From Rhabdophis nuchalis (lineage: Eukaryota > Chordata > Lepidosauria > Squamata > Natricidae), in contig CM077649.1 in the NCBI GenBank assembly GCA_039707465.1, positions 17,503,001 to 17,567,000 of the forward strand: 64,000 nucleotides of DNA, given 5' to 3'. A program made the position numbers and the translations under genes. The notes under the pieces are model-generated. The model had not been told where the DNA came from, did not search any database, and saw nothing but the letters and a program-made list of their open reading frames with translations. How positions within the stretch are numbered: the first letter of the stretch is position 1; each line of letters starts with the position of its first letter. Below are positions 44,290 through 52,815 of this stretch, in pieces.

Positions 44290-44404
44290 TTCTCCTGTGA
44301 GCTGCTTGGAGAGTCCAACGATGGGTTAATTCTGCCTGATTGCCCTGGACTGGATTGATTTTCTTGAAGCCACGCCTCCTCTTGTGTGCTTGCCAGAATT
44401 TCAA
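44290..44404 (+). repeat. DIRS left inverted terminal repeat
   Basis: It runs from TTCTCCTGTGAGCTGC to TGCCAGAATTTCAAT and is the reverse complement of 50117-50230. The two copies are essentially identical inward of GGAGAGTCCAACGATGGG. Outward of that, the left copy has CTTGG where the right has CGAGG. Confidence 0.92.
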
Positions 44405-45206
44405 TCCAGTCTGAGCCCTATAGGACACGTTCTGTTGGTTCTCCTAAAGAATTTTGCTAACAGGACTTAGTTGGACTCTCCAAGTGAGTTTTAAAAGTTA
44501 TTTTAGGTTGCAAAGTGTTGGTGAGCTTTTCCCTTCTAGCTCACGGAAGAAGACAGCTTCCCGACGCGTCCTGGGTTCGCCCGGGCGCGCGCGGACTCGG
44601 CTGACTGACCCCAGGCTCGGAGTGCCTGGGGAGCCTGGCAGCGCTTCGGACAGTGGCCAGAGTGCCCTGCCGTCTAGCGCTGACCAGCTGGAGCATCGGA
44701 GCCCTACACCGGTCTCTGGCCGGCTGGGCTGCGTGCTAGCGGCTTCGCGCCGCTCGTTCAAACTGCGCCCGCCATTTTTGGTCTCTGCAGCCATTGGCGG
44801 GCGCTTTTTGCAGCAAGGAGAAGGCGGGGGCGGCGAATTTAGGCGCGAAAGCGGCCGGAAGCCCCTGGTCTGAGGCTGAGCAGCTACTTCCTGGCGCCGT
44901 TTCTTGCCGGTGTGCGGAGGCGCGAAGAGGATTCTAGGCTGCAGCTTCGCTCCAAGGAACGCTCCAATAGATCCTAGCTTAGCCGCATCTGCAGGCTCCA
45001 ACGGAGGCTTGGGAAACGCTCCTGTCCGGCCACGATCCGGCAGGCTCTCCTTTACCTCCGAGTAAATCCGGCTCTTCGGAGGGTGGTTTTTTCAGTCTCC
45101 CAGGAGCTGATCTACCGTTCTCTCATCACTTCAATTACTCCTGCTGCTCCGTGCTCGTCCTGCTGTGAGTCCTTCATTCTTCAGGTGGTGAGTTAACAGC
45201 CCCGGG
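44405..45206 (+). promoter_or_regulatory. DIRS 5' leader
   Basis: About 800 bases separate the terminal repeat from the gag-like ATG. From about 44540 the sequence is GC- and CpG-rich, unlike the surrounding AT-rich intron. It presumably contains the promoter; no specific elements were identified. Open frames here on both strands look like shadows of the composition. Confidence 0.5.
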
Positions 45207-46910
45207 ATGTCTGAAAGATCTGCCCAAGATCAGGAACAGCCAGGGCCATCCACCGGCAGGGGGCTTGTTAGGCAGGCCAGTAAGGCTGCCTCTGAGGCCC
45301 TTAGCAAGAACGGGGGCAAGAAGCAGGACAAGGCACAGGATAGGGCTGCCTCTAGGCGCCAAAAAGCCCTAGACAAAGAATTTGACAAGGCCCAACGTAA
45401 AGCCAAGGAACATTCCAAAGAAATCACTGAAGTGATCGTTCAAGAAGCACAAGTGGCTGAATATGAGGATGTTCCCTTGATGGGCAGAGATGTTGCAGAG
45501 GAAGAGGAAGAACAGGAATTCTCTTCGGATGACTCCCCAGAACCTTCCTTGGGGGGTGATGATGACTTATTTCAGGAAGAGGGTACCCCCATTTCCAGGC
45601 CAGCTTCTCCTCCCCCAGCTCACCCTAGGCCTCCTAAGAGGGCCAGACCAGTTGAGGATCAGGGGCCTGCAATTTCGGCTGAAATGCAGGCAATCATTGA
45701 TAGGGCCATATCCCAAGGGATTGCTGATGGCTTGAAGCATAAGAGCAAGCGAGCCAAGGGGCCTAGTACCCCCAAGGTAGTTGAGCGCCAGGCTTTTCGC
45801 AGGTCTCCCTCTCCCCATTCGTCCTTGGATAGTGGAGACTCCTCTGCGGAGGATGACCTGGCTCCCGAACAGGAGTTCTCTGGAGATGAACAAGCTGCCC
45901 CGGAAAAACCCGCCTTTAAAGGCCTTTTCCGCAGTTCCACCTTTAAAGTCATTTTAGGCAAGGCTAAGGTTTCCACCCGCATGAAGGTCACGGCTCCTGC
46001 ACCGACCCCTGAGGTGGTTTCTGATAACGATGAGGGTCTTTTTGAGGAACCTGAGGAGACTCAGGAGATAGTTCCAGTGCCAAAAATGTTTCTCAACCTG
46101 GTTCAACGCCAGTGGGCCCAGCCGGGCACTGCAGCTTCACACAGTAATATAGACAAGCAGCTTTACACAGTAGATGCCCCACTGGAGGACCTGCTTAAGC
46201 TGCCTCCAGTGGACCCGCCGGTACAGGCCCTTACATCCACGTCTGTCCTACCTCCAGATCTCCTGGAAGGCCTTAAGGCGGAGGACAAAAGGTCCGAGAA
46301 GGCCTGCCACAAGACCCACATGGCGGCTGCGTGGGCAATTAAGACTGCCACCTCGGCCTCCTTTATGTCGAGGGCAACGCTCAAATGGCTTCGCCAGCTC
46401 CTCGCCAAAGTACCAGCGGGAGACTCCAAAACTAGGCAGGAGTTACGTAAGATCATGGCAGGTGTTTCATACACCGCCGATGCCACCCTCAGTTCCGCCA
46501 AGTTCGCCTCCAGGGCCTTGGCATCCAATGTGACATCCAGAAGGCTTCTTTGGCTTCGTCACTGGAACGTGGACATGCGTTCCAAATGGAAGATTGCTTC
46601 TGCCCCCTATAAAGGGGAGAAGCTCTTCGGGGAGGTCCTTGAACCCGTACTAGTGGAGAACAAGGACAAAAAGAAAGTCATGCCCTCAGTCTCCAAGAAA
46701 TCCGATCGCAAGGGCCCTGCTTCCTTTCGGAAGCAGTCCTTTCGAGCCTCTGAGCCCTCCACTAGTTCAGGCCAGTACCATCGGCCCTACCATCAGGGGG
46801 TTGACAGAGGTCAGGATAGACATTCCTTCCGTGACAGAGGTCGCTCATCCTATTCCAAGCGCCCCTTCCGTGGTGGGTCCGGATCCCGGCCCTTCCGCAA
46901 GTTTAAGTGA
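45207..46910 (+). CDS. DIRS ORF1, gag-like protein (567 aa)
   Basis: This is the first ORF of the element, starting at an ATG in GGGATGT context. It has no recognisable enzyme motif. Residues 30-75 are strongly basic and heptad-like (KNGGKKQDKAQDRAASRRQK). Residues 90-125 are acidic (EEEEEQEFSSDDSPEPS). Residues 130-150 are Pro-rich. A Ser/Asp-rich patch follows near residue 215. Residues 360-470 are the most globular part, helical and Ala-rich. The last 60 residues are Arg/Gly/Ser-rich (RGRSSYSKRPFRGG), suited to binding RNA. Position and composition match DIRS ORF1 proteins, which are thought to act as nucleocapsid. The last 110 bases or more overlap the open RT frame, which lies in the +1 frame. 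Confidence 0.85.
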   Translation: MSERSAQDQEQPGPSTGRGLVRQASKAASEALSKNGGKKQDKAQDRAASRRQKALDKEFDKAQRKAKEHSKEITEVIVQEAQVAEYEDVPLMGRDVAEEEEEQEFSSDDSPEPSLGGDDDLFQEEGTPISRPASPPPAHPRPPKRARPVEDQGPAISAEMQAIIDRAISQGIADGLKHKSKRAKGPSTPKVVERQAFRRSPSPHSSLDSGDSSAEDDLAPEQEFSGDEQAAPEKPAFKGLFRSSTFKVILGKAKVSTRMKVTAPAPTPEVVSDNDEGLFEEPEETQEIVPVPKMFLNLVQRQWAQPGTAASHSNIDKQLYTVDAPLEDLLKLPPVDPPVQALTSTSVLPPDLLEGLKAEDKRSEKACHKTHMAAAWAIKTATSASFMSRATLKWLRQLLAKVPAGDSKTRQELRKIMAGVSYTADATLSSAKFASRALASNVTSRRLLWLRHWNVDMRSKWKIASAPYKGEKLFGEVLEPVLVENKDKKKVMPSVSKKSDRKGPASFRKQSFRASEPSTSSGQYHRPYHQGVDRGQDRHSFRDRGRSSYSKRPFRGGSGSRPFRKFK

Positions 46911-48798
46911 CCCGCAGAGGACAGCTCCCATAGGAGGTCGCCTCCAACTGTTTCAGGCGGCCTGGGAGCAGACCACATCCGATCAGTGGGTCCTTCAGAC
47001 CATTCGGATGGGTCTCACCCTAGAGTTCACCTCCCTCCCTCCCAGGCGATTCATTCGCTGCCCCACGCCCTCCTCTCCCCTCAGAAGGTCACTCATGGAG
47101 CAGGAGGTAGCTCACCTGAGGGAGATAAACGCGATAGAACAGGTGCCGGCAGAACACCAGGGGTCAGGTTTTTACTCGATCCTGTTCCTGGTTCCCAAGA
47201 ATTCGGGGGGCTGGAGGGGAATCCTGGATCTCAAACATCTGAATCAGCATCTGGCATACAAACGCTTCAAGATGCAGTCCCTCCAGTCCATCCTGAGTTG
47301 CATTCGACCGGGGGATCTCTTAACATCCATAGATCTCCAGGAGGCGTATCTCCATGTCCCGGTTCGAAAGGCACACCGCAGGTTCCTCAGGTTTTATTAC
47401 GCAGGCAAACACTATCAGTACAGGGCCCTCCCCTTCGGTCTGTCCTCCGCCCCGAGGACGTTCACAAAGGTTCTGGCGGCAGTCCTGGCATCGCTCAGGT
47501 CGCGACCCGTTCGTCTCCAAGCATACCTAGACGACATCGTAGTTCAATCGTCAAGCCACCGCCAGGCGATCAGGGACCTACGTCTGACCATGAGAACCCT
47601 CGAACTGCACGGGTTCTCCATCAACCTGCAGAAGAGCCACCTGACTCCCACTACCAGGTTAATTCACCTGGGGGCGGTCATCGACACCGTCGCCTGCCAG
47701 GTCTACCTGTCCCAGGAACGTGTGACGAGTCTTCTCAACCTTGTACAGAAGGTGAGGACATCCAGAACTGCTCCCATTGTCCTATTGTCGCAACTCCTCG
47801 GCAAGATGGTCTCCTGCTTCTCCATAGTACCCTGGGCGAGACTGCACTCTCGGCATCTACAGTGGTGTCTGTTGCCGTTCCAAAGAGCCAAGGACAGCGA
47901 TTCTCCCAGACCGGTTCCGGTTCCCAGCCAGGTACGATCATCCCTGGAGTGGTGGAAGGCGGCGTCCCTGGCCAAGGGCTGTCTCTTCCGCGAGCCGGAC
48001 CGAGTGGTCGTCACCACCGACGCCAGTCTCTTCGGATGGGGAGCCCACCTGGACAACCGAGTAGCTCAGGGGACGTGGTCGCAGGAGGAGCTCAAGCACA
48101 GCATAAACTGGCTGGAGCTAAGAGCAGCTCGCCTCGCTCTTCTTCACTTCCATCCGGCCATTCAGAAACGTCATGTTCTTCTCCTCACAGACAATGTATC
48201 GGCCAAGGCCCACATCAACCGGCAAGGGGGCACTCGCTCCAGGTCGTTGATGGAGGAGGCCGAACGCCTGGGCCTCTGGGCAGAGGACAACCTGGCCTCC
48301 ATCAAGGCAGAACACATATCGGGGGAGAGCAACGTCCAGGCGGACTGGCTGAGCAGGGCCACCATCGACAACTCAGAGTGGCAGTTGCATCCGGATCTGT
48401 TCCTGGAGATCTCACGGAGGTTCGGCCTGCCAGCAGTCGACCTGTTCGCCTCCGCGGCAAACACACATCTCCCGAGGTACTTCACCAGGTACAAAAGTCA
48501 GGGGGCGGAGGACACCAATGCCCTCATGTGCCGATGGCCCCCGGGTCTTCTATACGCGTTCCCGCCTCTCCCCCTGCTACCCGGTCTCATCCGGAAGATC
48601 CTCGCGGAGCAGGCGGAAGTGATCGTCGTCGCTCCCCACTGGCCCAGGAGGTCTTGGTTCGCGGACCTGGTGAGTCTGTCTGTCAGCAAGCCGTGGAGGA
48701 TTCCTCCGGAGGAGGTGGCGCTGATCCAGGGCTCCATTTCACACCCGGAGCCACAGTGGATGCAGTTAGCCGTTTGGCGTGTGAGCGGCGGCTGTTAG
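46801..48798 (+). CDS. DIRS reverse transcriptase / RNase H polyprotein
   Basis: The domain order is visible. GGRLQLFQAAWEQTTSDQW (about residues 45-63) is the block that precedes RT in this family. RT follows with GGWRGILDLKHLNQHL, LLTSIDLQEAYLHVPV, ALPFGLSSAPRTFTKVL and the catalytic YLDD near residue 242. RNase H carries the acidic set in TTDAS (about 405), LELRAA (about 437), LLTDN (about 462) and QADWLSR (about 513). The C-terminal 120 residues (DLFASAANTHLPRYFTRY, FPPLPLL, VVAPHWPRRSWF) are the extension often described as methyltransferase-like in DIRS elements; its activity is unproven. The frame has no ATG before residue 70 (47008), which is after conserved sequence. It is open upstream into ORF1, suggesting +1 frameshifting from gag. 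The start given is a TTG and is nominal. Confidence 0.92.
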   Translation: MTEVRIDIPSVTEVAHPIPSAPSVVGPDPGPSASLSDPQRTAPIGGRLQLFQAAWEQTTSDQWVLQTIRMGLTLEFTSLPPRRFIRCPTPSSPLRRSLMEQEVAHLREINAIEQVPAEHQGSGFYSILFLVPKNSGGWRGILDLKHLNQHLAYKRFKMQSLQSILSCIRPGDLLTSIDLQEAYLHVPVRKAHRRFLRFYYAGKHYQYRALPFGLSSAPRTFTKVLAAVLASLRSRPVRLQAYLDDIVVQSSSHRQAIRDLRLTMRTLELHGFSINLQKSHLTPTTRLIHLGAVIDTVACQVYLSQERVTSLLNLVQKVRTSRTAPIVLLSQLLGKMVSCFSIVPWARLHSRHLQWCLLPFQRAKDSDSPRPVPVPSQVRSSLEWWKAASLAKGCLFREPDRVVVTTDASLFGWGAHLDNRVAQGTWSQEELKHSINWLELRAARLALLHFHPAIQKRHVLLLTDNVSAKAHINRQGGTRSRSLMEEAERLGLWAEDNLASIKAEHISGESNVQADWLSRATIDNSEWQLHPDLFLEISRRFGLPAVDLFASAANTHLPRYFTRYKSQGAEDTNALMCRWPPGLLYAFPPLPLLPGLIRKILAEQAEVIVVAPHWPRRSWFADLVSLSVSKPWRIPPEEVALIQGSISHPEPQWMQLAVWRVSGGC

Positions 48799-49868
48799 AA
48801 CGGGCCAATTTCTCCGAAGGCGTCATACGTACCATTCAGGCCTCGCGTCGACCCTCGACCACCAGAATCTATGATGCCACCTGGTCGACCTTCGTCGCCT
48901 GGTGTGAACAGCGCCGCCTCGACCCCATTTCAGCCTCCATCTCAGAGGTGCTGGACTTCCTTCAGCGAGGGCTTGAACAAGGTCTGGCGGCTAACACTCT
49001 CCGCCATCAGGTGGCCGCACTTTCCACCGTGCTCACCTTTGGGTCCTACTCATCCTTGTCCAGACATCTCAGCGTCAAGAGTTTCCTGCGCGGGGCCACC
49101 AACCTTCGCCCCCCCGTCATTCACAGGTATCCGACATGGGACTTGCACATCGTCCTCAGGGCCCTAATCGACCCGCCCTTCGAACCGTTGCGAAGGTGTG
49201 ACCTTAACCGCCTCACGCTCAAGACGGTGTTCCTGGTGGCCATCACATCCGCCCGTAGGATTTCGGAGCTGGCGGCGTTGTCGGTCAGGGAGGACCTCTG
49301 TGCTATCCATGAAGACAGGGTAGTCCTCCGACTCGATCCCACCTTCATCCCGAAGGTCAACTCCATGTTCCACCGTGGCCAAGAAGTTGTCTTACCCGAT
49401 TTTTGTCCACGGCCAGTACATCCCAGGGAGCGCCGATGGCATAAGTTGGACGTGCGACGTGCGCTCAAGACTTACATCAGACGTACAGCTGATTTCCGGC
49501 GTTCGGAAGCCTTGTTCGTCACCTTCCAGCCTCGCAACATGGGTAGGAAGGCCACCTCAGCCACCATTGGCAGGTGGCTGCGATCCTGCATCTCCTCGGC
49601 ATATGCCCATCAAGCTCAACGGGTGCCTCCGCACATCACGGCACACTCCACCAGGAGCGCGGCGACTTCCGCGGCCTGGGCCACTCAAGCATCGCTTGGT
49701 GAGATCTGCAGGGCGGCCACCTGGGCCTCTCCGTCCCAGTTCGTCCGCAATTACAAGTTGGACAAGTTTGCTTCCTCCGAGGCGGCCTTTGGTCGCAGGA
49801 TTTTGCAGCAGGTTCACTTAGCGACGGAATCTACCGGTGACTCTACTTCCCGCCCTGGGAACGTTTAG
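48534..49868 (+). CDS. DIRS tyrosine recombinase
   Basis: The integrase-like domain begins at about 48775 (RRLLERANFSEGVIRTI). An N-terminal core-binding part follows: TTRIYDATWSTFVAWCEQRR, then ISEVLDFLQRGL and NTLRHQVAALST. The catalytic part has the first Arg in TSARRISEL (about 49250), HxxR in AHSTRSAATSAA (about 49640) and the nucleophile Tyr in FVRNYKLDKF (about 49754). This set inserts circular element DNA without duplicating the target. The frame is open from 46986 (960 codons), entirely across the RT ORF. The nearest in-frame ATG before the domain is at 48534, giving 444 residues, and that start is used here. How it is translated is unknown: internal initiation, splicing or reinitiation are all possible. 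The stop is 12 bases before the internal complementary region. Confidence 0.9.
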   Translation: MAPGSSIRVPASPPATRSHPEDPRGAGGSDRRRSPLAQEVLVRGPGESVCQQAVEDSSGGGGADPGLHFTPGATVDAVSRLACERRLLERANFSEGVIRTIQASRRPSTTRIYDATWSTFVAWCEQRRLDPISASISEVLDFLQRGLEQGLAANTLRHQVAALSTVLTFGSYSSLSRHLSVKSFLRGATNLRPPVIHRYPTWDLHIVLRALIDPPFEPLRRCDLNRLTLKTVFLVAITSARRISELAALSVREDLCAIHEDRVVLRLDPTFIPKVNSMFHRGQEVVLPDFCPRPVHPRERRWHKLDVRRALKTYIRRTADFRRSEALFVTFQPRNMGRKATSATIGRWLRSCISSAYAHQAQRVPPHITAHSTRSAATSAAWATQASLGEICRAATWASPSQFVRNYKLDKFASSEAAFGRRILQQVHLATESTGDSTSRPGNV

Positions 49869-49879
49869 CTTGGGCACTT

Positions 49880-49968
49880 CCCATCGTTGGACTCTCCAAG
49901 CAGCTCACAGGAGAAGTGTCGTTGGCTTACCTGAACGATCTTCTCTGTGAGCTGCGAGGAGAGTCCAA
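49880..49968 (+). repeat. DIRS internal complementary region
   Basis: The left half, CCCATCGTTGGACTCTCC to CAGGAGAA (49880-49914), is the reverse complement of the outer left end (44290-44324). The right half, GTGTCGTTGGCTTACCTG to GGAGAGTCCAA (49915-49968), is the reverse complement of the outer right end (50206-50257). The region therefore encodes the junction of the two ends of a circular form. Confidence 0.93.
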
Positions 49969-50116
49969 ACCCGCCCTTGCTCCTAGCGTAGATTCCTACA
50001 CCTTGCTTGTTTGTACTGTTTCCTTTCACCTATTTACCTTTTGATTGACTGTTACCTTGCACCAGGAGTGTTGAACACCTTGAGACCAACAGGAACGAAC
50101 TACTGGTCCACGCCTA

Positions 50117-50259
50117 TATTGAAATTCTGGCAAGCACACAAGAGGAGGCGTGGCTTCAAGAAAATCAATCCAGTCCAGGGCAATCAGGCAGAATTAACCC
50201 ATCGTTGGACTCTCCTCGCAGCTCACAGAGAAGATCGTTCAGGTAAGCCAACGACACTT
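50117..50259 (+). repeat. DIRS right inverted terminal repeat with a 25-base extension
   Basis: It begins ATTGAAATTCTGGCAAGC, mirrors the left repeat, then continues past it with GATCGTTCAGGTAAGCCAAC GACAC. The left end lacks these 25 bases. The same kind of asymmetry is known for the founding DIRS-1 element. Confidence 0.9.
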
Positions 50260-50384
50260 TACTGTTTGTCACTTGGTGCCGGTTATCACAGCTTCTTGGA
50301 GATAGATAAAGCATATCAAAAAACAAACTGCTGCTCTGTCTGAATTCCTTTGTGAATGCTGGAACGTGGCATCATCTCCTGAAG

Positions 50385-50718
50385 CAGGGGTGTCAAACTC
50401 GATTTCATTGAGGACCGCATCAGGGTTGTGTTTGACCCGGGGGGAGGTTGGGAGCATGGCCAGGGTGGGCATGGGCATCTCAAAGTCACATCAGGGGTGC
50501 CTTTGGTGTCCCAAGCGCTCTGCCAGCAAAAACGGAGCCCGGGAGGGCTGCATGCAGCCCTTGCGAGCTCCGTTTTCGACTGCGATGGCCTCTGAACCTC
50601 TGCCAGGGAAAATGGAGCTCAGGAGGACCACACACTGTTTTCAGGGTGGCCTCGCAGGCCAGATCTAAGCACCCCGCAAGCCAGATCTGGCCCACCAGGC
50701 CTTGAGATTGACACCCCT
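50385..50718. mobile_element. Non-autonomous hAT element, CAGGGGTGTCAAACTC family
   Basis: CAGGGGTGTCAAACTCGATT on the left and GAGATTGACACCCCTAT on the right. The interior has GCCAGCAAAAACGGAGC words. It lies about 125 bases outside the right DIRS end. The target duplication is not clear. Confidence 0.8.
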
Positions 50719-51831
50719 ATCCGATAGCGTCCGTGGACAGGTCCCAGACTCCAAGCTTCCCTTGTTTCTTTAAAAATACTTTTGATGAGGAAATTAAATG
50801 GAAAGTTTGTTTGTTGCAAGGCAATGCATTAAGCTCAACCATAATAGCTATTTTGAAGAAAGCTTTTGAACTCCACATATATCTCAGAGATTTCCCTGTG
50901 ACTAAGAGCTTCCATTGGCTTCAAAGTTTAGGGAGCCCAGATTTAGCATTCCTTCTGAACTAGCTTACTGCTTGATCTATCTTCCATCTGGCTACTACAG
51001 GCTGGCAGCATGGAAACAGGTGGCATGAACTATGCTATAGTGAGCATTTCTTTGTGAAAGGGATGAAAACATCCTTTAAAGAAGCACTTTAAGAAGCCAG
51101 GGGAATAAAACGGGGCGGGGGCGGATCATCAAAATGGTGATGGATATTGGCTACAAAGGGCTGTGGAAGTTGTGGATTATCTGGAATTTTTTTGGTTAGC
51201 ATTCAGCTCCAAATAGGGAACTGAAATTACGTATATCATTTCAGTGGTAGGTTTATGGCAGGATTTAGACAGAGGGTGCACAACTCTGTCCTGCTAGTTA
51301 TCTCAGGGCATCTCTCAATCATGATATTTTGCAGATACCAGGTGGAAAGTAAAAAAGCAGAGTTTTGTGGTGGTTCCAGTTTTTTGTAATTAAGTGGTTC
51401 TAGCCAAGGGAATAAGAGAGAGCAGGTAGGGGCAGATGGGAGGGGTGTTAAAACCTCTACATTGATATTGTATTAAGTCTGCTCATCAGTTATTTTAATA
51501 CAAAAGCCAAAATGCAAATAAGCTTTACATTTATTTGCAACAATGAAAGTTATACGGGAGTGTTGTATAAAATAATTCTGCTATATCCTTAAGCAGCGGA
51601 CATCTTTCAAGGAGAAGTGCACAACCAGTCCACTATTAGGCAAGGGGTATATTGTATTTTGAGTTATAAATTGGATATTACAGACAGTAAGGTACATTCA
51701 GAACAAACATAGCATTGCATAGTGCAATGTAGAAAATAAATAGAAGTGGCTATTTGCATTTAATTATACAGTTGTACATTTCTACCCCAGGCTGTAGGGG
51801 AAATGGTGTTGATGCATTCTTAGGGCTTCGT
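50719..51831. other. Intronic sequence with one short repeat of unknown type
   Basis: TGAGGAAATTAAATGGAAAG-TTTGTTTG at about 50785-50815 is nearly repeated at 54976-55006. Both are followed about 40 bases on by TTTTGAAGA. Otherwise nothing was recognised. Confidence 0.4.
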
Positions 51832-52067
51832 CAGAGGTGGGTTCCTACTGGTTTGGACCGGTTTGACTGAGTAGGTAGTAACTCGGCTGGCTACGCCCCC
51901 CAAACCAGTTTTATTGGTGGCGCCTATCTTGTTTTTTGTTTCTGTGCAGGCGCAGAAGCAATTTTTTACTACTGCGCATGCGCACATAGCATGTGTCAAG
52001 TGCACATGAAGCACCCAAGCGCATCCCTGAGCGAACTGGCAGTAGAAGAAGCCAGGACCCACCCCTG
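51832..52067. mobile_element. Non-autonomous hAT element, CAG(A/T)GGTGGG family
   Basis: CAGAGGTGGGTTCCTACTGG and GACCCACCCCTG ends are flanked by GGCTTCGT and GGCTTCAT (7 of 8). Confidence 0.88.
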
Positions 52068-52075
52068 GGCTTCAT

Positions 52076-52451
52076 GTTATTGGATAAATGGGAGAGCTGA
52101 ACCTGAACCCTGATAGGTTGAATTTACTATTGATTCATTAGGACTCTGTGGCCTTCACACTTACTCCTTGATGAGTAAGCACTACCCATCACGGAGCAGG
52201 TTTCTTTGGGGGGGGGGTCCCTCATAGTTCTTGTTTCTAAATCCCTAGTCAGAGCAGCAACATTTGTCTTAGCTGGTGTAGCAGTTGTTGCTTTACTTAG
52301 AGCAGGAGAACTTTGGAACAATATCTTTGGGACAGTACCCAGCTAGAATACTGTAATGCACTTTAGTTGAAATTGCAGTTAAACACTACTTAGAAACTAC
52401 ATTTGGGTTCCAACATTGTGAGCATATTATATTGAGTAGTTGCTGACTGTT
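52076..52451. other. No recognised feature
   Basis: Intronic sequence; a poly-G run lies near 52209. Confidence 0.4.
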
Positions 52452-52459
52452 TTCTAGAT

Positions 52460-52807
52460 CAGGGGTCCCCAACCCCCGGTCCGTGGACCGGTGCCGGTCC
52501 GTGGCTTGATAGGAACCGGGCCGCAGGGCCAGAGAGGAGGAGGAGGGAGGAGGGGGCAGCCCCCTGGGCAGAGCGCACACCGGATGCGGGAGAGCGCAGG
52601 CGCGGCCGTTCGCGCCGTTGGAGGCCCTAGAGGGCCGAGTGAGCCGACTCCCCCCTGCGTGCACATGCACCGCCTGTCCCCCCCCCTGCGTGCACATGCG
52701 CCGCCTGTTCCTCCCCCCCCCCCCGCTCCTCCTCTACGCCAGCCGGTCCGCAGAATTTTCTTTAAAATGAAACCGGTCCCTGGTGCAAAAAAGGTTGGGG
52801 ACCCCTG
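52460..52807. mobile_element. hAT element (348 bp), CAGGGGTCCCCAACC family
   Basis: Inverted relative to the 32097 copy: it starts CAGGGGTCCCCAACCCCCGG and ends AAGGTTGGGGACCCCTG. It is flanked by a perfect duplication TTCTAGAT (52452-52459 and 52808-52815). The GC-rich core is shared with 32740-32930. Confidence 0.93.
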
Positions 52808-52815
52808 TTCTAGAT

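Larger units (their letters stand above)
44290..50259 (+). mobile_element. Complete DIRS-type tyrosine-recombinase retrotransposon
   Basis: The 5.97-kb unit is bounded by inverted terminal repeats (left 44290-44404, right 50117-50259). It has an internal complementary region at 49880-49968 and three long open frames: gag-like, RT/RNase H and tyrosine recombinase. No target duplication flanks it, as expected for integration by a tyrosine recombinase instead of a DDE integrase. DIRS elements replicate through a circular DNA whose end junction is templated by the internal complementary region. All three frames are free of stops, so the copy is recent and may be autonomous. It lies in the first intron of the APP-like gene, in the same orientation. 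Confidence 0.93.

Noticed and set aside
44498..45001. Minus-strand frame of 167 codons at the start of the DIRS element
   Set aside because: Antisense to the GC-rich leader; Pro/Arg/Ser-rich with no domain.
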